From assembly GCA_009760855.2 (NCBI GenBank), contig WPIO01000096.1:152501-216500 (forward strand): a DNA stretch of 64,000 bases, written 5' to 3'. Made by a program: the position numbers and the translations under genes. This DNA comes from Cristatella mucedo. Taxonomy: Eukaryota; Bryozoa; Phylactolaemata; Cristatellidae. The notes beneath the pieces were generated by a model, which was not told the origin of the DNA, made no database searches, and saw only the letters and a list, made by a program, of their open reading frames with translations. Shown here in pieces: positions 21,979-33,900 of the stretch; positions within the stretch are counted from its first letter, which is position 1, and each line of letters starts with the position of its first letter.

Positions 21979-24900
21979 CTAGACCGTGCCATTGACTACC
22001 AGACCATAGGTGGGCAATTGAAACGTCCAATAGCTGGGGCTACCGTAATATCCGGATACAGCAATCGCTTTGACGGGGTACGGTTTAGGGTCCGGGTAGC
22101 TGAATGCCGTCCATTCGCCCACAACATTTCCTTGTCCAAACTTGAGGACGCCTCCGGTCCATGAAATCCACAGCTGCCTGCATTGAAGAGTAAGAATTTA
22201 GACACAAGCAGCTAAGCGTAGCGTTTCCTGATACTTGAAACAAAATTGAAATCCACGTACGAAAAAAATGCGTGCAGAACAATCGGCAGATAAATCGCCA
22301 GGACGCCAGCTCTACATGAGTTTCAACAAAATGCAACCAAGTGCAACCAAACCGCTACCAAAAAAATGTGCGAAGCATGGCTCGAGAACTCGTGTGCCTG
22401 CGACATGCATGAAACCACTCGTCTGTTACTGAGAGATACTAGACTAATCAGTGTATTGTAACGCCGAAGGCTCGGCGGAGTAGGCTTAACCTGCGGCTTA
22501 CCTAGCGACGTAACCAAACGCATGATGCCGTTCGGTGCGCGTGTTTCTACACGCAATAAGCAGACCACCACGAAACGAGCGTTTCTGGCGCTGACCTACT
22601 TATCCTTACTAAAGAGGGTCGTGAGTCCGCGGCGTGAATTGGTAATCGAGGCGCACAAATTGGGGATTTTACTGAGCTTTATTCGCAAGCGCACAAATAC
22701 GCTTCGCGTCTAGTTCAGTTTTATCTCCACACTCCTCACATGCTCTCACAAGCACTCTTGCGGAGGGAATACGTCCCCGTACTTAAGCTACCTACGTCTG
22801 TTGTGGGGAACGACCCAAATAACACGAGGAGCCCGAACCGGAGCCTCGAGCCTGACCGGAGAACTAGGGCTCCGCTTCCACCGTACGGCAGGAATACCTC
22901 ATGCACTACACCAAGCACTCTTGGCGATACCACGTGCACGCGCACATACACGAAACACAGAAGAAACGCAAAAATGCGAGCGCGGGCGCTATACGACCGT
23001 ATTCGGTGGCATCCACCGAATCCTTCTGGCACTGTCTCGCCCTGTCCCTCAATTGCCGGCGAACCGCCCGCCCTCCTCCCTCGCTTTCAGAGAAACGAGT
23101 CTGGCAACTACCGGCGACGGCATCGAGACGGAGCCGAAGATGAAGTAGAGGCCTCTAGCGAGAGTCGCCCTATCATTATATAACTAGCTCGGACGATGGG
23201 GTTGACACTCCAGCCAGTACCAATCCCCTCAGCGATCTCTTCGTCCCCTTGCTCACAGCTCGAGAACTCAGACGGTCTTCACCCACTTCTTTTGTCCTCA
23301 CGGAAACCGTCCAGCAAATCTAGGTTGGCTGGCGGCGACCGCGACCTTCGGCAAGCGTTGCCCCATTCTCAAATTGCTAGCCGAACTATAGGGTTGACAG
23401 GCCAGCCAATATTGATCACCCCATCGCCCTGCTGCGATGGCTGCGTCCTCTTGCTCTAGGACAGAGGTGTTTCCTGCTGAGAAATTCTCACGCGCTCTAA
23501 CACTGAGTCAGGCCGGCGCTTCGCTGCGCTGCTGCGCTGCGCTGCTGCGCTGCGCTGCCGCTGCAGTGCGCTCTGCTAGCAGCCCTTCGACGTTCAGGAG
23601 TTGAGTTCAGGAGCCGAGTTCAGTTGCTGAGCAACGCCAGGTGAGACGCCAGGTGAGCGAGCGAGCAGCGAGTAATGTGAGGGCGAGTGTGCACGTCGCA
23701 CGTCCGCCCCGCCGCACGACGAATAAGGATGCGCTTCGCTAAGTGGCCGATTGTCCGGCTTGAGAGGGCTGAGGCCGGACAGCTGCTTTGCTAGCCCATT
23801 AGCCACGAGGTGACGTGCAGCTGCCGTGCAAGGAGGAATTGGTCCAATGGCATCAAAGCTCTTACCTGGAAGAGTAGCAGTTGAGGTTAGCTGCGTTTGA
23901 GCAGGCCAGTGATGGCCCGCGAAGGCCTCGGCGGACACAGCTGTTGCTGGTGCTCCAGCCTCCAATAGTGAACTCATAGGATGTCCTAGATCGCGAAGTA
24001 AATCAGTCAAAAGTGCTTTTCGATTACATTCCAAGAGGTTTTACAATAACTGCTGCGATTTGCTACAGCGTCCTTGGATTTCGCGTTTTCAATTTGATAA
24101 CTATTAAAAGAACTTTGTGGTAAACAATCTATCTCATGCTTAGATTAGTACGAGCTGGATAGTTTAATCACGCTAACATTCTGCAGTCAGGAGGGATGAA
24201 ATGTCGAGTAAGAGGCAAACGTCTCCGTAATATTAATCACGTGAATAGAATACACGACTCTCTCTCCGATGGCGTTATCATTGACCGATCGGTGAAGAGA
24301 AGGCCCGTGCGTGATCAGTGAGTACATTCTTAGATAGGTCAGAGCTGATTAACTTGCAATATCGGAGGCGTATGACAAGCTGTACGAGTTGCCTCTAGCT
24401 GGCTAAACTGTCTGATTGGAATGAATCTACTTTCTCACAGGTTTACGTGTGAGAGACTTTGCCTTCTGCACAGTCATTTCATTCATATTCTGGCTCTCTT
24501 ATTAGGATACTGGTCGATGGACGAAAGTTACAAAATAGTGCCTGGTTGGTTATTCTTCCAAGGGAAAAGGCAACTGACCGCTTAAAGTGGCATTATGTTT
24601 ATCGCACAAATTCTCTTACACGTGCATTGCGAGCCAAATGAAAGTAAGAAGGTAGTAGCAATTCCTTCAAGTTCCAAGTGAACGAATTCAGGATCAATGT
24701 TTAATCAAATAAAAAGGTGGTTGGTGGAGATGGCAGATTTTAGTTTAGTCGCAACGTCTGAAAATTTTACTGCAATCCCTGCGATCCGTCAAGGGGTTGA
24801 TCAGGGCTGGCACATTTAGAGGAAAAGGTCGGATAAGGGCAGCCCAGGTGATTGAATGAATGTCTGAGTGATTGCAAAATAAATTGCGAATGAACGTTTG

Positions 24901-27900
24901 CCGTAGCAGACGATTCGGATATAGCTATTATCAAGCGACAAATAGTGACCGATGAAATAGTTATCTGCACTTCTAAATACCAGTCTCGTCTATCACTAAC
25001 GATGCACGCTTGCATTTACTTGTCTGTAAAACAGCAAGAGTGTAAGCTTTACAGGCTCGCATGGCAAACCGCAAAATCAGCACCGAGTGAGCACATTTTA
25101 AAATTTTAAGCAATGACAATGCAGAGGTCCATGCATTACATTTTTTTTACCAGGAATATCACGCGTAACTGTAATGATAATGTGACGCTGGCTACCGATC
25201 GAGTCTCTTCTCCTCCGATGACAGCTACTGCCAAGCTTTTCATTAAAATGCTGACTACAGGTTGTAGTTTGTTCGCACAGCAGAGAGCCAGCCGATGCCC
25301 AACACCGACAGTTTATTACCAACGCACGGAGCCGAAGAGCGAACGGCTCCCTTCGGCCCCTACTTTCCCCCGACTCCCCCCTCCTCCACTGCTCCAGTCC
25401 ACCATCTCGCCACCAGCAGGTTACCGGCCTGTGTCCATGCCACATCACAGGTGGACCGCAGCTGTGCACCGGCCGACCCTGATGGTGAATCCACCATCTG
25501 GCCACCATTGGTTTACTGGCCGGTGTCCATGACACATCACACGCTCATCAGAGGAGCCGGCATACACTCAAACTACACAGGTCACGAGAAGCAAAGTCAC
25601 TTTTGTCTAGTCTTCCTTTGCACCATTCATTTATGTGACACTTGAGCGACAAGTAGCCAAGCCACTAAACAACTAAATCGGGGCATCACATCTTGCTAGC
25701 AAATTACGATATGAATTTTGATAAAGGCATTTCGAACACAAAAGCTCCGCTTCGGGTTTGCGATGGCTGTCTGAACAGCGCCGATCAATCGAGTGTGAGC
25801 CCCTCTGCTACTTCACCTGGATCTCTCAGCATCATTTGGCACAATCGATCACCGTTCGGCACAATCGATTATCATTCGGCACAATCGATCACCAGGCCCT
25901 TGTCGGAGCGCCTGTTGATATGCGACTGCGGCAACTTTGGCACAACCCTCAACTGGATAATCACACACCACTGAAAGAGATTCATGACAAAAAAGTTGAT
26001 GTACATGTATTTCGGCGGCCTGTAGAGTTCTTAAAGTGTAGTAAGATACTAGATGATTTGGTTTTAGACCACTTATTTTAATTGGATAATCACACACCAC
26101 TGAAAGAGATTTATGACAAAAAAGTTGATGTACAGATATTTCGGCGGCCTGTAGAGTTCTTAAAGTGTAGTAAGATACTAGATGATTTGGTTTTAGACCA
26201 CTTATTTTAATTGGATAATCACACACCACTGAAAGAGATTTATGACAAAAAAGTTGATGTACAGATATTTCGGCGGCCTGTAGAGTTCTTAAAGTGTAGT
26301 AAGATACTAGATGATTTGGTTTTAGACCACTTATTTTAATTGGATAATCACACACCACTGAAAGAGATTTATGACAAAAAAGTTGATGTACAGATATTTC
26401 GGCGGCCTGTAGAGTTCTTAAAGTGTAGTAAGATACTAGATGATTTGGTTTTAGACCACTTATTTTAATTGTCAACGCTCTCCTTCTGGCCGATGTCATC
26501 GGAGCAATTCAACCTTCAAGTTGTACGCAGAAATGCAGCTCTGCTCACGCGCGCCTTCAAAACATCCGAGCCTTCTGCTGGGCGTCCGCTTCACCCAACT
26601 CTCTACATGGACAGCTTTTACACTGGAGTGGCCGCCTAATTATGGAATCTCGAGGGCGATACAACTAATGCAGTCGTTCCAGGAAACCTTGGTGAAATCC
26701 GTAAGTTGTAAGACCTCTATCGTAAGACTGGTTTGTCAAACGTCATTCTAGTGACGTATGACCTTACTCATCGGCGAGGGGGGTCCCATTTCAAAACAGC
26801 TGATCAGTGGAAGCGAAAGCACATTGCCATCGATATCAAGACAGATTACTTCATGCTAAGGACAGTTTTTCAAATTACGGCTTTTTTTACATAAGAGAAC
26901 TGCAGCCAAGCAAGTTCACATGTCGGGAACGTCAAGCACAGGTTTACACAACTTCCCTAATCGATTGCTTACGGGCTGTGCGACTAGCTGCTTGGAATTG
27001 ATGCACAACCCAGCAGATCGATCTGGTCTATTTTAATCAGGGTAGCTGCTTTCACGACCTCGGTCCTGAGGTCGTGGGTTCGATTCCTGCGGTGGGCGAT
27101 TCTTTATCGGCACTGCAAGCGGTGGTGATAGCCATTAAGGGCTCTTCTGTCTCAATAAAAAAGAGGCTGTTTAATCAGCTAGGATTTTGTTTTAGCTGCC
27201 ATATAAAGCCACTACCATATGTGCTGGTTTACTGGTGCCCTATCCAATAAAGAATTGATTTCAAGATCTCCAGTCTGGCCCTACAGGCAGCTTTTCTTGT
27301 CAGATCCAGATTGCCCATCGCACCTCCCTGCTACTGCAGTGAGCTCTCTCCCACTCCCCACTCCTCAGCATATAGTCATCTCACCGTGCCTTGTACTAAA
27401 TGGTGGTCGAGCCCTACAGTTTGTAGGCAGTTTGAACGTTTGACGCTTTTTTGTGGCTTCCTTCTTTACCGGCTGTATTGATTTGGACCATTCTTAAGTT
27501 TAGGCTACAGATTCACCTTTGCAGCCCAGTATTGATGACATATTAGGAGCTTGTGTTTTTCGCTCCACGCGTGCTTCGCATGAGCACCTGCGTCGGATTC
27601 AGGTCATGATACTAAAAAGGGGATCTTATAATGAGTGACGCCAAGTCACGTGTTCATATATGCTTTTGCTACTTTGTCTAACTATACCATATATATCAAG
27701 AATTTACTTCTCGGTTGATGCTTCTCTTGCTGTGAGTCGTACAGTGCCTGGATAGAGCTATAGTTCTCTTATAGTAGTTTGAAATATGCTTCTTCTTATT
27801 ATTTTGCTAATATGGTCTCATAAGAGTGGTACTTAAAATACGGCATCCAAAGGCTTCTAAGTGGGTGGTAAAACTCGATATAGGGAAGTACATGATTCAC

Positions 27901-30900
27901 TGGGAAGATCAAACACGTACACAGAGCTTGCTTAGATGATAATCACTTGCTCATTGCTTGCCGGGATTGATTTTTGCATGAATCTGGTAGCGAAAACAGA
28001 CAAGTTACAGTAAAAAAATTAGAGATCTTTGGCATGTAAACGAGAACGCAGTTCCATTGCTTTTTAAAGTCATACGAGTCAATAATAAATAGTTTGGAGT
28101 TACTGACATCAAACACCAAATCTTCCTAAAGGTGAAAAAACTTTGAATAGTTGCGAGAGCCATTACATTTTCTGCACATATCTTATAAGGTTTTACTGTA
28201 TATCTTAGAGATCTGCTGCTCTTACATTATTATATATTTTTAGTACACTTACTTGAGTGAGTAGCGTAGCTAGTGCCGAAGGCATTAATCAATTGCTGGA
28301 GAAAAAAAGGACTACATAGTAATTAGACAGACGATTCCGAGTAGCCGCTCAACACCGAGCTAAACTTTGGTCGGGAGGCCTTATTCTAATCTAAATTCCC
28401 GACGTTTAACTCTGAAACCGCCAGAAAAAATATTGTAGGATATATTCCGCGTAAAATTAACCTGGGAACGTGTGCAAGTTCCAGAGAACTTTGGTTTTTA
28501 AATCAATGCAGGCGTATATACTCACGAATTAAGGCCAGACGTGGCTGGCTGCAGTGAAAGGTTGGCTTCATAGCAGGCCTTCACAGAAAACGCCACCCAA
28601 GACACGATGCTCAAGTCGTAAGGTAGTAGTTTGAAGGAATAGGTACCTTGGGTGCTTGTTTTAACTGTCAAAGTTCAAAAGGCTTGCGTTAAGCGTTCAA
28701 CTAGGTCAGCGCCATAATTTGGCACTACGGACATACTATGGCAGACTTGGTATGACAAGAAATACATTTTCAGTCCAAAGTACACTGACTAAAGTACACA
28801 CAAATGACCTCAATTTTGGCGTGTTTGGTTCGGTACGTTAGCGAGGGAAAAAGGAAGCGGCTCAGAGGGTCAAGGGGGTCAGAGGCTCAGAGGGTCAAGG
28901 GGGTCAGAGGGGTCAGAGGCTCAGAGGTTAAGGTAGGTGTCACCAGATCAGAGCTCGGAAGCACTATGCAAGCGATGGCGTGGCGATGCAGGTCCTGAAT
29001 TAATGTACTGCAGCTGGCGTTTGTTGAGATCACTGAAGGCCGAGTAAAAGCTGCTACGCAGCTAATATTCTATGCAGTTTTTGTGTGCTGAAACTGTGGA
29101 AGTAATTCGCAGTTATAGAAAAAAGATACGGCTGGCGAGAGCTGGAGCTACAATCTAGCAAAGAGCTCAATCAAATTCAAGGGCGTATGCACACGCTCAT
29201 GCATATGAACCGGTGTATGCATATATGTGAGTTTATGCAAGTGTTCATGTGAGCAAGGTATTCAATCAATTAGATTGATGTACCCGTGACCATGCAAAGT
29301 GGGAATCAGTAAGAGAGAAGTGACTCCAAAGTATCTCGGTCTCTCTATTGTGCTGCATAGTAGTGCGGAAAGTCACGCATGATAGAGCAGTACGTAGAAT
29401 TACCGTTGGTTCTACTGGAAAGACTTACGGAACGGTGGGGCCTATCTAGGGGCCCAATCTAGTGGCCGGATCTAAGGCACCTATCTTGGGGCCCAATGAG
29501 GATTCTATTTCAGTCGGGTCACTCGCTAGAAAAGCTGACAGTTTGGCGAACATGCATTATCAAATTTACCAAGGGCTTGTTTTGATATAGTAGGTCAAAC
29601 TTAGAGAACTTTCGAATGTCTCTGCAGTCATATTCTGCGACTTTGACAAATGCCCTTGATCATATGGTGATTTGGGCATCCTTGTAGCCACAGTTTGGCA
29701 CCGTAGATGAATATACCTGACTCCATTTACTCACCTGTAATGAACTTGTAGTACGTTTTCATAAATGCATCGGCAAAGGGCCCACCGTTCATGATCGACT
29801 CATTAGGTACGACACACTGGTAGGAGGAGACGCTGAAATAAAATATGGGGCAATTCGGCAGCACCTGTTCACATAGCGTCTGACATTGGCTTGAATTTCT
29901 TAGTGAGCTGAATGTGTATAGCTTGGCTAGCGCCCGGCCACTGGCGGTCACGTCGGTCCCTCGAGCAATTCCAGTATGCGTGCCGAGAGGTGGCTGCAAG
30001 CCTGCATACCCTAAAAAATAGGCTGAAAATTGCAGTTCCTCAGGGGTTTGTCACCCAGTATGACGTCTTTCACCTGAACTACAGCGACAAGAGAGTACCA
30101 TGCGACATTTACAGATGCATCTGTACTTATTTATAAAGCAAGGAATTCCTCGAAAGTCGATCTGATATATTTTACGAGCTTTTGTGAGCCAGTAATAGAA
30201 ATATGGTTTTCTAGCGCTCAAAAAAATCACTTTCTAAGTAACAACACGCGCTATATTAGCTGCGTATTAGCCGATTGCGTACAATTAAAGGCACAATTGC
30301 CGTACACTAAGCACACAAAGTGGAAAATTACCTTAAAAAGAGTAGACTGGGTTTTCATCGTTCTATATTTCATCAAGGCAGTGATGTAATAATAATTAAA
30401 GGTAACTGGTTTATAGATTTAGGTCCGAACTAACTAAAATAGGTTTACAGAGTAAGTGAGATATTTGAGAGTAAACAATGAACGCAGAAGTGTTGCAGGT
30501 CGCTCAATGACTCGGAAGGATGTCTTGATATGGCAACAACTGATCTTTTAGCTGCATGGCCAAACTGGAGGAATTGCTCGCACGAGGAATCTTACAAGTT
30601 CCAGGACAACAGCGGCACCATGAACATTTCGATTTTGAGCCCAGTTGAAATGCTCTTTTGTCAAATCTTCCTAAAACTTCCCGTAATCTAACAGTTGCAT
30701 CCGTACTGAGCTACTTGGAATTTAAGTGAAGAAAACTTTCCAGCCATCGTCTTTAAGCAGTCTATGATTTTTGAATTGCAATTTCTGTTACCATTATCTC
30801 GCCTCGTAAATACACGAAAACCATGCTGGTGCCAAGGACGTACCGAAAGAGGCCCGACCCGTGTCCCATCTGCGCCATGAACTGGCGGCGAAGCTTAAAG

Positions 30901-33900
30901 GTGGCCAGGATCCCTGACAAAATGGTCACGCCGCGTAGACACGGATCAATCACCTGCGTGCATGTACCAGTTAGGTACAACGGCCAAAATCCGGGCCCGC
31001 TTTGTTGAGGGTACCTTAGCCAAGCTGATGACACTCCGTCGGGACTTGTCTTAGGTGGCGTCCTTGCCAAAAGGTGTCGGGGCAGCCTCGAAGGTCATCA
31101 CACCCCGGTCTATGAACACCACTCACTGAGCAGGCTACGTCAGTTCGTACCTCCTGCGGTGAAGAATTTTTTCCATCGTGCCTCAGTAGGCGGTGCTAAA
31201 TGAATGGCCGCGAGCCGTTGCATGCAGCCGGAGGAAGCTACGAGCGAAGTGCTACGAGCCTCACAACCTGAGCTGTCTTGACATGGACGCCCAAAGCCAC
31301 CATGTATTCCCATCCGGATCGTGCCCACATTCATTATCAAACTACGGAGCCCCAAAGGGGAAGGGCAGAGCTACTTCAAACATTTAGATCGTGAATGGAT
31401 TAAAGTCAACTTCTGAAACTCCTGGTCATCAGCTACAAATCTGTAGTCGACGGAAAACAGTCCGAGTGTGTCATGCGGCAATGAGATTCTTGCACAGGCG
31501 TGACCATGTACTTACACTTTACCATTGCTTCCCATCTGTCTGACTGGATCCAATCCTCGCCGAATGCGTCAAAGATCAAGCAGACGCCGTCACGTTTTCC
31601 AAATAAAGCCACTCTGCAGGAGTCATGGATGGTGCACAGTGACGCGCAGTAGCCCTTCAATTGTGCAGTCACCATGTTAGGGTGTTGGGCGAGTTTAAAA
31701 TTGGCGTCGCAAGAAGCCTCAGTTTGGTGCCTACCACCCTAAGGAAGCACTGCTAGCGAACACAACAGTAGCTGAAGTAATCGCAACAAATCTCAAAATA
31801 ATCGTCAGTGTTTAGAGCGTCTCGCGTGTTAAGCTCTTTAGCCACTGTACGATGTATCTAAGCTTAAGAACTCTTTTCGACCAATGACTTCATTAGATTT
31901 TCAATTTTTGTCCGGAAATTTGTCTCTTTCATAAGTCTGTTTTTTATACGAAAGGATTTCAAAACTATTTAATGTTCTTCTGAAAATCAATTCTGAAGCT
32001 TTCTTCATGATTCCTCGCGCAATTCATCATAACATTATTAGACATTTGAGTTCTTTTTGGGCCTGTCCCTCAGGAAATAGCTTGCAGCCGTGAGGCATAC
32101 TGTCAAGCAAGTGATCTTGCGTTGCACCTAGGCAAACATGTCTTGCTGAGAACAATTACTAAGCAGCCACGTGATAATCTGGTCCAATAAGGCATAAGGC
32201 CGCTGTCTCTGGGCAGCTGCGGAGTTCCGACTGAATCAGGTCTGCAACTAACGAATTGCTTCTCGTTGAAAGTAGGTTTGGGTCCTCAGCTGAAAATTCA
32301 TTTTTTAGTTGGTGTCAGTTTAGCTCACTGGCATTAAGCAAAAAAGTGCGGATCAATAACTTTCGAGATTATTCATAGTCTTCGCAGCATCAGCAGCAGC
32401 GGCAGCTTCGGCTGTTTAGCTTGACCTTGACCGTGATTTAGCTCGACCTTGACAAGCTCTCGCAAATCTGCTAACTCCAGCTGATCTGCAATTTCGTGCA
32501 TCTCCGTCTAAAGTTCCTCAAAGACGCGACGAATGTGCGAGTGCTACACTCGAGAATCTTCCACGGCTGGTCAAGGTCGAGCTAAATCACGGTCAACAAA
32601 ACAAGCATCAAAACGCATTAGCATGCATGGAAAAATTCACGCGAGGCCAGAAAATTCTTTGAGAAACAATAATAATGATAGTAAAAATGCACTTGATAAA
32701 GCGCCATAAGAGAACCTCAATCTCTCTCTAGGTGCTTTACGTTTGCTGCAAAGGAAAGTGGGTCTTTGCTTCTTTTTCTATATCTTCATGTCAGAAATTT
32801 CGCAATGTCCGTCGATAATGAGTCACAAGCTTTGACAGCATATGCTCAAAGGTCAAAAGGCGACGATACAAATTCAGCGCCTTACAGAGATTGTGGGTGC
32901 ACAAATTCTCGCTCGTCATTTATTAGGAAGCTTTTGCAGAGCTGCTTCCGGTAGATTCGGTAGTCGAATGACTTTCCTGTACCCGCGCCTTTCTTTGGAT
33001 TGCTGGAGCGCTAGCTAGAGCTACGGTTCAGCTAGGACGGCATTCATGCATCCATGATTTCTGCCATAGTTAGTAACTCCTATAATGCCAAATGTGGCAC
33101 CATTTAAGTGATACTGCTTACATGAAAGACTAGATGCGCCGTTTCCACTGTTCGTAGGCTAACAATCAATGGCAGTGCAAACAAAAACTAAGGACCTGGC
33201 TTTGGGCAGAGCGCATACGGATTTGCTTGGTTATCGACAAGCATGTACATGCCAATAAACTCATCTGGTGAGAGAGACTTTTCCTAACTATCGATGCGTG
33301 CCTATTGTATTGCCAGCGCCGGCGCAGATATTTGTTCAGCTGTCTTGATCATAAGACAATTTCTTAGCCAATCGTTGCAGAGATCGCGTGCCACGTGAAG
33401 ATAAAACAGTCGGAGGTGGAAGGTAGGAGGACGAGGACTTCAAGCTCTTACGAAGCAGTTAACGTAAGCCAACTTATCAGTTGAAGATAAATTATTGCAG
33501 AAAATAAAAAGGATGTGCCTAGATGACGATGTGCTTCAGCAATTTATAGCATAAGGCTATGCAACGTACATGTACAGCTGTACAGTTGCAAGGCTCTTAA
33601 TAAAGCAAAAAGCAATAGTTGCAAAAGCGATAATTGGCAAAAGTCTCCAGTCGACTGATTGGTTCTAATTGAGTTTCGAAAGATGTCGCAGCTTAGTTTA
33701 TAATCTGACCAGAGATCTCACTCTCGTAATGATAAATCTATACAAAAGGTTAGAGAGCTGTTGCAGATTTTTAGTGGATATTTGAGCTAACTTGGTTAAT
33801 TGGAGATTACAAACGTCAATAATCATAGTATCTAGAGTGCATCTCATTATCTCATATAAGCTTCAAAAAGCGAATTCGCAGACAATCCCAGAAGTCATAA

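Larger units (their letters stand above)
21240..28860. repeat. Duplicated block, copy A
   Basis: This block matches 51280-58200 collinearly and in the same orientation at many points. The match includes the three gene exons, the sequence 3' of the last exon, introns (for example CTTGCTAGCAAATTACGAT at 25690 versus CTTGCTAGCAAGTTGCAAT at 55930), and the far end (GTACGTTAGCGAGG at 28836 versus GTACGTTAGTAAAA at 58175). Divergence is substantial, and each copy has private insertions (here the solo LTR, SINE-A copy 3 and the 129-bp array). Confidence 0.85.

Noticed and set aside
22018-22205. Minus-strand frame reading GSCGFHGPEASSS at the last exon of the PAN-FAMeT gene
   Set aside because: Wrong phase. 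The +1 frame gives LWISWTGGVLKFGQG, which matches the domain and the splice phase from exon 5.
23594-24034. Minus-strand 146-codon frame over exon 5 (GHPMSSLLEAGAPATAV)
   Set aside because: It is out of phase. The frame giving SYEFTIGGW and CVRR continues the domain and fits both neighbours; the same shift applies at 55072-55191.
25849-26499. 216-codon minus-strand frame with four 43-residue repeats, resembling a repeat protein
   Set aside because: It is created by the 129-bp tandem array of intronic transposon-derived DNA. The single-copy counterpart in the other block is not an open frame of this kind.
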